From contig JBDHHV010000020.1 of the NCBI GenBank assembly GCA_039589195.1, positions 1-36,351 of the forward strand: a stretch of DNA of 36,351 bases. Direction: 5' to 3'. The position numbers and the translations under genes were made by a program. Shown here in pieces: positions 24,494-32,620 of this stretch; within the stretch, counting starts at the first letter, position 1, and each line of letters begins with the position of its first letter. The notes beneath the pieces were generated by a model, which was given only the letters and a program-made list of their open reading frames with translations, was not told the origin of the DNA and did not search any database. Source of the DNA: JBDHAC01 sp039589195 (GTDB lineage Bacteria; Gemmatimonadota; Gemmatimonadetes; Palauibacterales; Palauibacteraceae).

Positions 24494-25156
24494 ATGAGTG
24501 AGACGCACGAACTTCTGACACCGGAGAACTCGCTGCTCGCCCTAATCGATTATCAACCGCAGATGGTCTTCGGAGTCGCCAGCCACGATCGGCAACTGGT
24601 AATCAACAACGTGACCGGCCTCGCGAAAGCGGCCAAAGCCTTCGAGATTCCCACGATTCTCACCGCGGTCGAGAGCCAGGGCTTCTCGGGGCTGAAGACG
24701 CCCCAGCTGCTCGACATCTTCCCGGACCAAGAGCCGATCGAACGTTCAAGCATGAACTCGTGGGAAGACGACGCCTTCCGCGCCGCCGTCGACTCGACCG
24801 GCCGAACGAAGCTGATCCTGAGCGCCCTGTGGACGGAGGTGTGCCTCACGTTCCCGGCCATTGAAGCAGTTCGCGACGGCTACGATGTCTACGCAGTCAC
24901 CGACGCGTCTGGAGGCACTTCAGTCGAGGCTCACGAGATGGCGATCCAGCGCATGATCCAGGCCGGGGTCACGCCGGTAACCTGGATCCAAGTCGTTCTC
25001 GAGTGGCAGAGGGACTGGGCGCGTAAGGAGCACTACGACGAAGTGCTAGCGATCATGCGCGACCACGCCGGCGCCTACGGTCAGGGCATCGAATACGCCT
25101 ACACGATGGTCCACGGGGCCGCACCCAGTCGTGCCCTCGAGCCAGTAGGAACGTGA
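24494..25156 (+). CDS. Isochorismatase-like cysteine hydrolase (YcaC type)
   Basis: 220 residues. The catalytic D19 (in L-I-D-Y-Q) and nucleophile C117 (in W-T-E-V-C) are present. The lysine of the usual triad appears as R84 in E-R-S-S-M-N-S-W, a form common in the YcaC branch. Relatives hydrolyse amides, nicotinamide-like or hydantoin-type compounds; most YcaC proteins have no known substrate. It begins 34 bases after the barrel gene behind GGAG. With the YtcJ-like protein it is the second C-N hydrolase candidate of the run. Confidence 0.88.
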   Translation: MSETHELLTPENSLLALIDYQPQMVFGVASHDRQLVINNVTGLAKAAKAFEIPTILTAVESQGFSGLKTPQLLDIFPDQEPIERSSMNSWEDDAFRAAVDSTGRTKLILSALWTEVCLTFPAIEAVRDGYDVYAVTDASGGTSVEAHEMAIQRMIQAGVTPVTWIQVVLEWQRDWARKEHYDEVLAIMRDHAGAYGQGIEYAYTMVHGAAPSRALEPVGT

Positions 25157-25301
25157 CTCACTGGGCGACAACGCGAATGAACCGCCACACCAACGTGATC
25201 CATGCGCGGCATAAGCAGTCTGCTCTCCCCGCCGGGCCGTCACAGCGAAGGTGCTGCGTAACCGAAGGGCGTACCGAGCCACGAAGATGGAAGGAGGTTG
25301 C

Positions 25302-25964
25302 GTGGAGGGACCGCATCAGATCAAACGGGATCCCGCTCGACTGAGTGAGACCAATCGAGTTGAGGCGTTCAGCGACGGGGTCCTAGCTATCGTGATTACG
25401 CTGCTCGTGATCGAGGTGCGGCCACCCGAGACGGAACATGGCCAGCTTCTCGCCGGCCTCCTCGCGCAGTGGCCCTCATACCTGGCCTATCTGACCTCGT
25501 TCATCTACGTCGGCGTCATCTGGCTGAATCACCACGTGCTGTTCAACCGGATCGCACGGGTCGACAGGGGCTTGACTCTCGCCAACTTGGTGCTGTTGCT
25601 GACGACCGCATTCCTGCCCTTCCCAACGGCAGTGCTCGCCGACAGCATTCAAGAAGGGGATCCCGCAAACATGAGCGTCGCGATCGCGCTGTACGCGCTA
25701 GTCGCCGGCCTCATGTGCGTCTCCTGGTTTTTGATCTTCGTCTACCTTTCTCGACACCCCCGACTCTTGGCCGGGGTCGAAGCGTCCTTCTTTCGCGCGG
25801 AGTTGATTCGTCCGCTGATGGGCATGCTCGGGTACGCGGTGGCTGGAGCAATCGGGCTCTTTGCACCGGTTGTCGTGCCGCTAACGGTCTTCCTTATGCT
25901 GCCGGCGTTCTACTACCTGACGGCGCACGGAATACGCCACGCGGGACCCGTTCGCGCCAGCTGA
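25302..25964 (+). CDS. TMEM175/DUF1211 family integral membrane protein
   Basis: 220 residues from the GTG at 25302, chosen for the AAGGAGG at 25291-25297; an in-frame ATG at 25287 has no such site. The first helix carries the family signature R-x-E-A-F-S-D-G-V-L-A-I, and six hydrophobic segments are visible. Eukaryotic TMEM175 is a lysosomal potassium/proton channel and bacterial members conduct potassium; only one repeat is present here, as in other bacteria, which assemble as tetramers. Its place between an isochorismatase-like enzyme and a pirin is unusual, and a role in ion balance during solvent or acid stress is a guess. Confidence 0.87.
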   Translation: MEGPHQIKRDPARLSETNRVEAFSDGVLAIVITLLVIEVRPPETEHGQLLAGLLAQWPSYLAYLTSFIYVGVIWLNHHVLFNRIARVDRGLTLANLVLLLTTAFLPFPTAVLADSIQEGDPANMSVAIALYALVAGLMCVSWFLIFVYLSRHPRLLAGVEASFFRAELIRPLMGMLGYAVAGAIGLFAPVVVPLTVFLMLPAFYYLTAHGIRHAGPVRAS

Positions 25965-25999
25965 GTTCATCGAGAACTACGCGATCAGAGGAGGTCACC

Positions 26000-26911
26000 G
26001 TGTCCATTAGACCCGTGAAACGTCTAATCAAGGCCAAGCCAACCGTCGAAGGCGCCGGCGTTCGTCTGGATCGTGCGTTCGGTTTCGGGGATCCGTCCGA
26101 GTTCGACCCCTTCCTCCTACTCGATGATTTCCGCAACGAACGGCGGGAGGACTACTTGGCGGGCTTTCCGTGGCACCCTCATCGCGGCATCGAGACCGTT
26201 ACCTACGTTCTTGCCGGGACTGTGGAACACGGCGACAGCCTCGGAAATCGCGGAATCGTCGGAGCCGGTGACATTCAATGGATGACAGCCGGGAGCGGCA
26301 TCGTCCATCAGGAGATGCCTGAGGGCGACAACGAAGGTCGCATGCATGGATTCCAGCTTTGGGTCAACCTCCCTTCCTCGCTGAAGATGACGCCGCCGCG
26401 GTATCAGGGGGTCCGCGCGAGCGACATTCCGGTCGTTACCGATGACGATGGAACACAGGTTCGAGTCATCTGCGGGAACTTCTGGGGTGAGAGAGGCCCG
26501 GTGGATGGAATCGCCGCGGATCCGATCTACCTGGACGTGTCCGTGCCACCCGGGACCAGGAGGTCCCTGCCCGTGGAGACCGCCAGACATGCGTTCAGCT
26601 ACGTGTTTGATGGTGCCGGGAAGTTCTGCAACGCTTCGGCGCCGCTCGCAGTGCCGACCGAAGGTACTGGCTGGGCCGACACCTCACTTCCGGCCGAAGC
26701 CGACAATCGATCACTCATTCTGTTCGATCGTGGGGACGATGTCATCGTGCAGACCAAAGACGAAGGCATTCGATTCCTGCTCGTCTCGGGGAAGCCGCTC
26801 CAAGAGCCCGTGGCGTGGTACGGGCCGATCGTAATGAACACGCAGAACGAACTGCGCGAAGCCTACGATGAGTTGCAGCAGGGGACGTTTCTGAAAACCA
26901 CCGGACGATAG
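26000..26911 (+). CDS. Pirin family protein, PIR type
   Basis: 303 residues from the GTG at 26000, set by GAGGAGG just before it; the open frame extends far upstream, but that part overlaps the TMEM175 gene and is spurious. This is the longer, human-pirin-like branch, unlike the YhhW form at 18045. Metal ligands are H59 and H61 in H-P-H-R-G-I-E-T, H103 and E105 in V-H-Q-E-M. A C-terminal pirin_C cupin follows. Known members are iron-dependent and include quercetinases and redox-sensing co-regulators. It lies 35 bases after the TMEM175 gene, so co-transcription is likely. Confidence 0.9.
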   Translation: MSIRPVKRLIKAKPTVEGAGVRLDRAFGFGDPSEFDPFLLLDDFRNERREDYLAGFPWHPHRGIETVTYVLAGTVEHGDSLGNRGIVGAGDIQWMTAGSGIVHQEMPEGDNEGRMHGFQLWVNLPSSLKMTPPRYQGVRASDIPVVTDDDGTQVRVICGNFWGERGPVDGIAADPIYLDVSVPPGTRRSLPVETARHAFSYVFDGAGKFCNASAPLAVPTEGTGWADTSLPAEADNRSLILFDRGDDVIVQTKDEGIRFLLVSGKPLQEPVAWYGPIVMNTQNELREAYDELQQGTFLKTTGR

Positions 26912-27073
26912 CGTATAAAGTGGATTGGGCGGCGTTTTCGCTTTCCACGCATGACGTGCCGATCGAGGCGGGCCGCGAGCGCCGGGTTCGAAACAGCTCG
27001 GTTCGTCGATCCCATCGAGGAACGGCGCCGCGCGGCAGAGACCGCCAACGCTTGAGAAAGAAGACTCCGAACC

Positions 27074-27643
27074 ATGAACGATAGCCAGAAACTTCAGGTC
27101 CTCTGGGCGAAGCAGGAGATCACCGAAGTGATGTACCGTTTCGCCCGTGCCCTTGACCGCATGGATGGCGACCTGATGAAGGGGTGCTACTGGGAGGATG
27201 CGATTGAGGAGCATCAGGACCCGATCTTCCCCGACCTATTCTTCTACGACGGAAACGCCTGGGAGTTCGTCCCGATCGCCATGGAGGGCTTCCATTCCCT
27301 GAAGGCGACGCAGCACCGTATTAGCAACCCGCTCATCGAGCTCGACGGCGACACGGCGCGAGCCGAATGCTACGTCTGGGCCTACCACGTCGGCAAGGAG
27401 GAGGGCGTTGACAAGGAAGGCATCCTCGGCGGTTGTCATGATTTTTTCTTCCGCCGCCGCGGTGACGAGTGGCGCATCCAACATCGCTCGACCGTCTTCG
27501 ACTGGAACCAGAACCAGAGCGCGAGCGCCATCTGGAGCCAGAACTACTCAGACAAGTACCGCGGCAGACGGGGAACGGACGACCCCAGCTACGAATACAT
27601 CGGAAGAGGTGCCCGAAGCGGCGGCTCGGGAGTGAAGCCATGA
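27074..27643 (+). CDS. SnoaL-like (NTF2 superfamily) protein
   Basis: 189 residues with the SnoaL_4 pattern: A-K-Q-E-I-T-E-V-M-Y-R-F-A-R-A-L-D-R-M-D near the N-terminus, followed by the strands of a cone-shaped pocket. This fold includes aromatic-ring dioxygenase small subunits, polyketide cyclases, LinA dehydrochlorinase and ketosteroid isomerase. It starts 162 bases after the PIR-type pirin with GAGAAAGAAG upstream. Its stop overlaps the start of the VOC gene in ATGA, so both proteins are probably made together. The reaction cannot be told from the sequence. Confidence 0.85.
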   Translation: MNDSQKLQVLWAKQEITEVMYRFARALDRMDGDLMKGCYWEDAIEEHQDPIFPDLFFYDGNAWEFVPIAMEGFHSLKATQHRISNPLIELDGDTARAECYVWAYHVGKEEGVDKEGILGGCHDFFFRRRGDEWRIQHRSTVFDWNQNQSASAIWSQNYSDKYRGRRGTDDPSYEYIGRGARSGGSGVKP

Positions 27644-28173
27644 CAGGGATTCCCGGGCTCCGAGGCGCCGATCATATCGGCTTTACGGTTCCCGACCTGG
27701 AGGAAGCGGTGCGCTTCTTCGTCGACGTGATCGGTTGCGATGAGGTCTTCTCGCTCGGGCCGTTCCGAGATGACGATGGAGGTTGGATGGCCGAGAACCT
27801 CAACGTCGATCCCCGGGCGATCATCCCCGGTATTCGCATGCTCCGATGCAAGAACGGCGCGAACATCGAAATCTTCGAGTACGAAGCGAAGGGTCAGCAA
27901 CGTAGCCAGCCTCGCAACAGCGATATCGGCGGCCATCACATCGCTTTCTACGTGGAAGATATGAGCTCGGCCGTTGAGCATCTCCGGTCGCATGGCGCAC
28001 AGATCCAGGGCGAACCCAAGGTCATGACCGAGGGGCCCAATGCCGGTCTGAGCTGGGTCTACTTCCTTACGCCCTGGGGCATGCAGCTCGAACTGGTTTC
28101 GGCCCCTAGAGGCATGGCCTACGAGACGGAGACGGACCGCCGCCTTTGGCAACCAACTCCGGGAGCGGAATGA
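27640..28173 (+). CDS. VOC family protein (glyoxalase/extradiol dioxygenase fold)
   Basis: 177 residues from the ATG at 27640, which overlaps the preceding stop; the frame is open further upstream, inside the SnoaL gene, but that part is not coding. Two beta-alpha-beta-beta-beta modules carry the likely metal ligands H12, E80, H100 and E151. The family includes glyoxalase I, ring-cleaving dioxygenases and methylmalonyl-CoA epimerase. Translational coupling to the SnoaL-like protein suggests consecutive steps on one substrate, which is an inference. It is the last gene of the run; 151 bases without a gene follow before the convergent efflux operon, and no clear terminator is visible there. Confidence 0.87.
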   Translation: MTGIPGLRGADHIGFTVPDLEEAVRFFVDVIGCDEVFSLGPFRDDDGGWMAENLNVDPRAIIPGIRMLRCKNGANIEIFEYEAKGQQRSQPRNSDIGGHHIAFYVEDMSSAVEHLRSHGAQIQGEPKVMTEGPNAGLSWVYFLTPWGMQLELVSAPRGMAYETETDRRLWQPTPGAE

Positions 28174-28324
28174 CGAGCTGCTTGAGAGGTCGACGCCGAG
28201 TTCTTGAGGTTGCAGTCGATACGCTTCAGCATGGAGCTGCCAACAGGACTGTAACCACGTAACGACACCAGGGAGAAACGTGTAGAGTGGCGCTCCTGTA
28301 GGTCCGGCTATCGCGACCGCGCTG

Positions 28325-29542
28325 CTACTCGTACCTGAGTGCCTCGATCGGGTCCAGTGATGAAGCCTGCCGAGCGGGGTAGAACCCGAAGAAGATCCCG
28401 ATCGCCCCCGAGAACAGGAGCGCGATGATCACCGTGGTGGGCGAGATGGTGGTGCTCCACCCCGTGAACTGACCGAGGAGCCGAGCGCCGCCAAAGCCGA
28501 GTGCGACCCCTAGCAGGCCGCCGATCGCGCTCATCACGACGCTTTCGACCAGGAACTGCGTCAGCACGTCTGAGCTGCGGGCGCCGATGGCCAGCCGCAC
28601 CCCGATCTCGCGCGTCCGCTCGGTCACCGAGACAAGCATAATATTCATGATCCCGATTCCGCCCACGACGAGCGAGATGCCCGCGATGGCCGACAGAAGC
28701 AGGGTCATGACCTGGGTCGTATCCTGGGCCGCGTCGGCAAGGTCCGCCTGATTGCGGACTGTGAAGTCGTCCTCCTCCCACTCTGCCAGCTCGTGCGATT
28801 CGCGCATGATGAGCCGGATCTCCGCCTGCGCGGACGGGATCTCATCGGGAGAGAACGTGCTGGCCAAGATCTGCGGAATGAAGCTCCGGCCCGAGAGCCG
28901 CGTCTGGACGGTCGTGTAGGGCGCTAGGATCACGTCGTCCTGGTCGTCCCCCTCAGCGGACTGCCCTTTGGGCTCGAGGACACCGATGATCTGGAACGGT
29001 ACGTTCCGGAGCTGGATCTGCTCGCCTACCGGGTCGCTGTCGGGGAAGAGCTGTTCCGCCACAGTCTGCCCAAGGACGGCGACCCGGCGCGCCGCACGCT
29101 CATCGTTCTCATCGAAGAACGTGCCGTTCGTCGTCTCCCAGTCGCGGATGAGGGCGTAGTCGGTGGAGACCCCGTTGATTCGGGTGTGCCAGTTCCCCTG
29201 GCCGCCGATGACCTGCGATCCGGTGGCGATGATGGGCGATACGCCGGAAAGGAGCATGGCCTCGCGCTCAAGCTTCTCTACGTCGTCAACCGTGAGCCGG
29301 TTGAGGCTCCCCGCACCGCGGCTCACTCCACCCTGATTGCTTGAGCCCGGCGCGATCACGAGGAGGTTCGTGCCCAGGTTATCGATCTGCGTCCGGATCT
29401 GGCCTTGCGCGCCCTGCCCAATCGCCACCATCAGGATCACGGCCCCGACGCCGATGATGATCCCGAGCATGGTAAGGAGCGTGCGGAGTTTGTTCTTGAG
29501 GATGCTCTCTGCGGCCACCTTGGTCAGTACCGAGACCTTCAC
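28325..29542 (-). CDS. MacB-like ABC transporter permease
   Basis: 405 residues. A first helix (about 18-42) anchors a large periplasmic MacB_PCD core (about 45-265). Three further helices form the FtsX-type domain (about 280-395), with the characteristic S-V-T-E-R-T-R-E-I-G-V-R motif. Such permeases do not pump across the inner membrane but use ATP to drive periplasmic substrates out together with a MacA-type adaptor. Its ATG overlaps the stop of the ATPase gene by four bases, so translation is coupled. The operon is convergent with the VOC gene. Confidence 0.92.
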   Translation of the reverse strand: MKVSVLTKVAAESILKNKLRTLLTMLGIIIGVGAVILMVAIGQGAQGQIRTQIDNLGTNLLVIAPGSSNQGGVSRGAGSLNRLTVDDVEKLEREAMLLSGVSPIIATGSQVIGGQGNWHTRINGVSTDYALIRDWETTNGTFFDENDERAARRVAVLGQTVAEQLFPDSDPVGEQIQLRNVPFQIIGVLEPKGQSAEGDDQDDVILAPYTTVQTRLSGRSFIPQILASTFSPDEIPSAQAEIRLIMRESHELAEWEEDDFTVRNQADLADAAQDTTQVMTLLLSAIAGISLVVGGIGIMNIMLVSVTERTREIGVRLAIGARSSDVLTQFLVESVVMSAIGGLLGVALGFGGARLLGQFTGWSTTISPTTVIIALLFSGAIGIFFGFYPARQASSLDPIEALRYE

Positions 29543-30339
29543 AGCGCCACCTCCGTGATGTCCTGCACGTCCAGGTCCGGAAGCCTCTCCAAATCGTCGC
29601 GTGCGATCCGCCGGTTCAAGACGGGCTCGTCGGCGATCACCTTGCCGTCGCGCATCCGGAGGATCCGCTTGCAGTAGAGGGCGATGTCCGACTCGTGTGT
29701 GACGATGAGGACGGTGATCCCCTGGTCGTTCAGATCCTGGAACAGCCTTATGACGTCCACCGAGGTGCGACTGTCCAGGTTTCCCGTCGGCTCGTCCGCC
29801 AGGATGATGGAAGGCTGACCCACCAAGGCGCGGGCGATCGCCACGCGCTGTTGCTCGCCGCCCGAGAGTTCGTTGGGCACGTGGTCCATCCGATCTTCCA
29901 GACCAACTCGCACGAGCGCCTCGGCCGCGGCCTTGCGGCTGTCGATCTTCCGGCCCGACCGATCGTACAGGAGGGGCAGCTCCACGTTGTCGATCGCCAG
30001 CGTGCGCGATAGGAGGTTGAAGCTCTGGAACACGAAGCCGATGCGCTGGTTCCGGATATCGGCGAGCTGGTTCTTGTCCAACTGGTCGACGCGGATACTG
30101 TCGAGCTCGTAACTGCCCGCCGTCGGCTTATCGAGACAGCCGAGAATGTTCATCAACGTCGACTTGCCGGATCCGGACGCGCCCATGATGGCCACGAACT
30201 CGCCCTTGCGGATCGTGACGTCAACTCCGTCGAGGGCCCGCACCTGGGTGCGGCCGGTAGCGTATATGCGGGCCAGACCACTCGTCCGGATGATGATGTC
30301 GCCAACATCCGCCGCGCGTACAGTGTGGGAGCTGTTCAT
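29539..30339 (-). CDS. MacB-like ABC transporter ATP-binding protein
   Basis: 266 residues from the ATG at 30339. A GTG at 30375 would add 12 codons and overlap the adaptor gene, and I consider it less likely. Walker A GASGSGKS (53-60), signature LSGGEQQR (158-165), Walker B with ADEPTG (181-186) and the T-H-E switch are all present. The protein has the LolD/MacB length for a separate ATPase. Its partners are the permease downstream and the adaptor upstream; an outer-membrane TolC is not in the window. Confidence 0.92.
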   Translation of the reverse strand: MNSSHTVRAADVGDIIIRTSGLARIYATGRTQVRALDGVDVTIRKGEFVAIMGASGSGKSTLMNILGCLDKPTAGSYELDSIRVDQLDKNQLADIRNQRIGFVFQSFNLLSRTLAIDNVELPLLYDRSGRKIDSRKAAAEALVRVGLEDRMDHVPNELSGGEQQRVAIARALVGQPSIILADEPTGNLDSRTSVDVIRLFQDLNDQGITVLIVTHESDIALYCKRILRMRDGKVIADEPVLNRRIARDDLERLPDLDVQDITEVAL

Positions 30340-30364
30340 GCTCGCCTGCCCATTCCCCGCGGAC

Positions 30365-31693
30365 CTAGAATCCACGCCCAGGGCGATTCTGTGACTGCTG
30401 TTGCTGGAACGGATTGATCGAAGCGGCTTCCGCCGACGTGATGACCACGCTGGCGATGACCTGCATCCCGGGCTCGAGCCCGCGGCCGGCGACCTGCGTG
30501 GATTGCCCGTCGGTTACCCCCGGGCGCACACGCATGACCTGAAGGAGTCCCTCCTCGTCCACGTACCAGAGTTGGCTGGCGTTGCCGCTGGCACGACCGG
30601 CGAAACCGCCCAGGCCACCCTCGCGCCCGCCGACCCCCGCTTGACCACCCCGTCTCTGCCCCCCCTGCGCGAAGCGCTCACGCGGCCCAGCACGCACTGA
30701 GTCGGAGTCGCTCTCGCCCACCTCCTTGGGGATGGTTCCCTCGCTCAGCGCACGCTGACGCTCGTGGACCTCTTCCAGCATGGCCTGCGTCGGCTGGAAA
30801 CGCAGGGCAGCGTTCGGAACCTTCAGAACCTCTTCCACCTTCTCGACGACGAAATCGACCGTCGCGGTCATGCCCGGGAGCAACTTGCCGTCATCATTCC
30901 GGACGCTGACGACAACCGTGTAATTCACGACATTCTCCTGCACGGCTGATTCGAGCCGAACCTGCCGCACGGTCCCGCTGAAGGTTTCGTCGGGATGGGC
31001 CTGCACGGTGAATCGCGCCTCCTGCCCCTCCGAAATCTGTCCGATGTCGCTCTCGTCGACCGAGGCGAGGATCTCCATCTCGGCTAGGTCGTTCGCGATC
31101 AGGAAGAGCTGCGGAGTCGACATCGTAGCGGCCACCGTCTGACCCGGCTCCACATTTCGCTCGATCACTACGCCGTCGATGGGGGCGTAGACCTCGCTGT
31201 AGGCGAGATTGTCCCGAGCCCGCTGTAGCGCCACCTGCGCCGACTTCAGATTCGCACGCGCCACGGCGAGATCGTACTCGGCGGTCTTGTACTCACTCTC
31301 CGTCACGCCCTGCTTCGAGAACAGCTCTGTCGTGCGCTCGTACACCCACTCGCGACGCGCGAGATCCGCCTGAACACGCTCAAGGTTCGCCTCGGCATCG
31401 AGCACGGCTTGCTGGAGGATTGTGGCGTCGATCCGCGCAATGAGCTGGCCGCGTGTCACCCGGTCGTTGAAGTCGACGAAAACCCGCTCGATCTGCCCGG
31501 AGACCTGGGTGCCGACCTGAACGGTCGTGACCGCGCTTAATGCACCTGTAGCCGCAACCACGGCTTCGACGTCGCCCTGCTCGACAGCGACGAATCGATA
31601 CGAACTGGTCGCCGCGTCCCCTATCCCGGTAGCCAGGATGATCGCGGCCGCCGCGGTGGTAGCCGTGACCAGCCCGACGATTGCTCTCTTCAT
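30365..31693 (-). CDS. MacA-like periplasmic adaptor (HlyD/RND family)
   Basis: 442 residues from the ATG at 31693, selected for AGGGG upstream; a longer frame to 31762 lacks support. An N-terminal signal anchor (about 3-23) is followed by the lipoyl/barrel-sandwich halves around a helical hairpin (about 90-160), then beta-barrel strands. A low-complexity, glycine- and arginine-rich stretch (about 330-365) precedes the last domain. It should connect the MacB-type pump to an outer-membrane channel. First gene of the three-gene minus-strand operon. Confidence 0.9.
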   Translation of the reverse strand: MKRAIVGLVTATTAAAAIILATGIGDAATSSYRFVAVEQGDVEAVVAATGALSAVTTVQVGTQVSGQIERVFVDFNDRVTRGQLIARIDATILQQAVLDAEANLERVQADLARREWVYERTTELFSKQGVTESEYKTAEYDLAVARANLKSAQVALQRARDNLAYSEVYAPIDGVVIERNVEPGQTVAATMSTPQLFLIANDLAEMEILASVDESDIGQISEGQEARFTVQAHPDETFSGTVRQVRLESAVQENVVNYTVVVSVRNDDGKLLPGMTATVDFVVEKVEEVLKVPNAALRFQPTQAMLEEVHERQRALSEGTIPKEVGESDSDSVRAGPRERFAQGGQRRGGQAGVGGREGGLGGFAGRASGNASQLWYVDEEGLLQVMRVRPGVTDGQSTQVAGRGLEPGMQVIASVVITSAEAASINPFQQQQSQNRPGRGF

Positions 31694-32038
31694 TCTAGAA
31701 CCCCTGATCTTCTCGCTCGTCGTTCCCGCCGGCACTGATGGTCGGCAGAGATGAAGACACACGAGCGCTTCGTCGGATTAGACCCCCCACACCACGCTCT
31801 CATTCCCGCGCCCACTGGCAGGGTGAATGAGACTGGCTCCTCGGGGCTCGCTCTCGAGTGAAGCTCGTGACTTCGGGGGGGGCTTCGTCCGAGCACGCGC
31901 CCTACATCCTCCGTCATCGGAATGAACCGGTCGATCGATGGGTCGAACCATTCAGTGAGCACCTGACGACGGGTCTCCTGGTGAGGCAGAGGCTGCCAAC
32001 CATTGGTCAGGGACAAACGAGTTGAGGGAGGGGGAAGC
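31694..32038. other. Intergenic region between the divergent efflux operon and lipoprotein gene
   Basis: No gene is supported over these 345 bases. They must hold the promoter of the efflux operon and probably that of the small lipoprotein gene. Apart from the inverted repeat at 31798-31832 I see no convincing promoter boxes. Confidence 0.5.
31798..31832. promoter_or_regulatory. 8-bp perfect inverted repeat, possible operator of the efflux operon
   Basis: TCTCATTC (31798-31805) and GAATGAGA (31825-31832) with a 19-base spacer, about 105-140 bases before the adaptor start on the minus strand. It may be a repressor site or an RNA hairpin. The function is inferred from position only. Confidence 0.35.
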
Positions 32039-32443
32039 ATGAGGAGGCGCGGGACCGATCTCGGGTTGCTGGCCCTGACTACTTGCTCGCTGGCCACCTG
32101 CAGTGGGGATTTGGCCAGCCCGAGCGACTCGGATCAGACTGCCGGCGGCGCCGTCACAATGGTGGTCGCCAGCCTCACGCTCGAGGACATAGCGGCAATC
32201 CAGGAGCCAGAGAACCGCGGGTCACCGGTGGGGCGGTCGCGCATCGTCGACTACGTCGCGGTGGCCGGACACTTCGTGGACGAGTACGACGAACTCGTCA
32301 CGTCGATGATCCAGATCGTGAGCGAGAACAGCGGCGACGCACTCCGGTGCCGCGACGCGAGCGGGTTGCTCGGGGCAGATGAGTCGAGAGTCAGCACACG
32401 ACGCAGGCTCGTCCGGATCAGTGATGGGATGGGGCGGAACTGA
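32039..32443 (+). CDS. Small secreted or lipoprotein of unknown function
   Basis: 134 residues from the ATG at 32039, which has a strong ribosome site (GGGAGGGGG). The N-terminus has an arginine-rich start and a hydrophobic stretch ending in S-L-A-T-C-S-G, a slightly unusual lipobox. The rest is rich in acidic residues and serine. The segment around I-V-D-Y-V-A-V-A-G-H-F-V-D-E-Y-D-E-L could form a helix. I recognise no family. The gene stands alone between the divergent efflux operon and the CBM9-like lipoprotein, and it may not be expressed. Confidence 0.5.
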   Translation: MRRRGTDLGLLALTTCSLATCSGDLASPSDSDQTAGGAVTMVVASLTLEDIAAIQEPENRGSPVGRSRIVDYVAVAGHFVDEYDELVTSMIQIVSENSGDALRCRDASGLLGADESRVSTRRRLVRISDGMGRN

Positions 32444-32620
32444 ACCGGGAGACCGACCGTGGTTCGAAGTACAAAGGAGGCTGAGATCGCCACGCGCGGG
32501 TCAGATCCGGACTCATGCCCCGGCGACCCAATCGCAGACACACGGCGACCGTGGCAGAGGGACTAACGGCCCACGCCCTGATCGCCGTACCGACCGAAAC
32601 AAACGCGGGAGCACGTGAAC

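Noticed and set aside
25469..25999. N-terminal extension of the second pirin
   Set aside because: It overlaps the TMEM175 gene in another frame; a GTG with GAGGAGG at 26000 gives the normal pirin start.
27469..27639. N-terminal extension of the VOC gene
   Set aside because: It lies inside the SnoaL-like gene in another frame; the ATG at 27640 starts the conserved domain.
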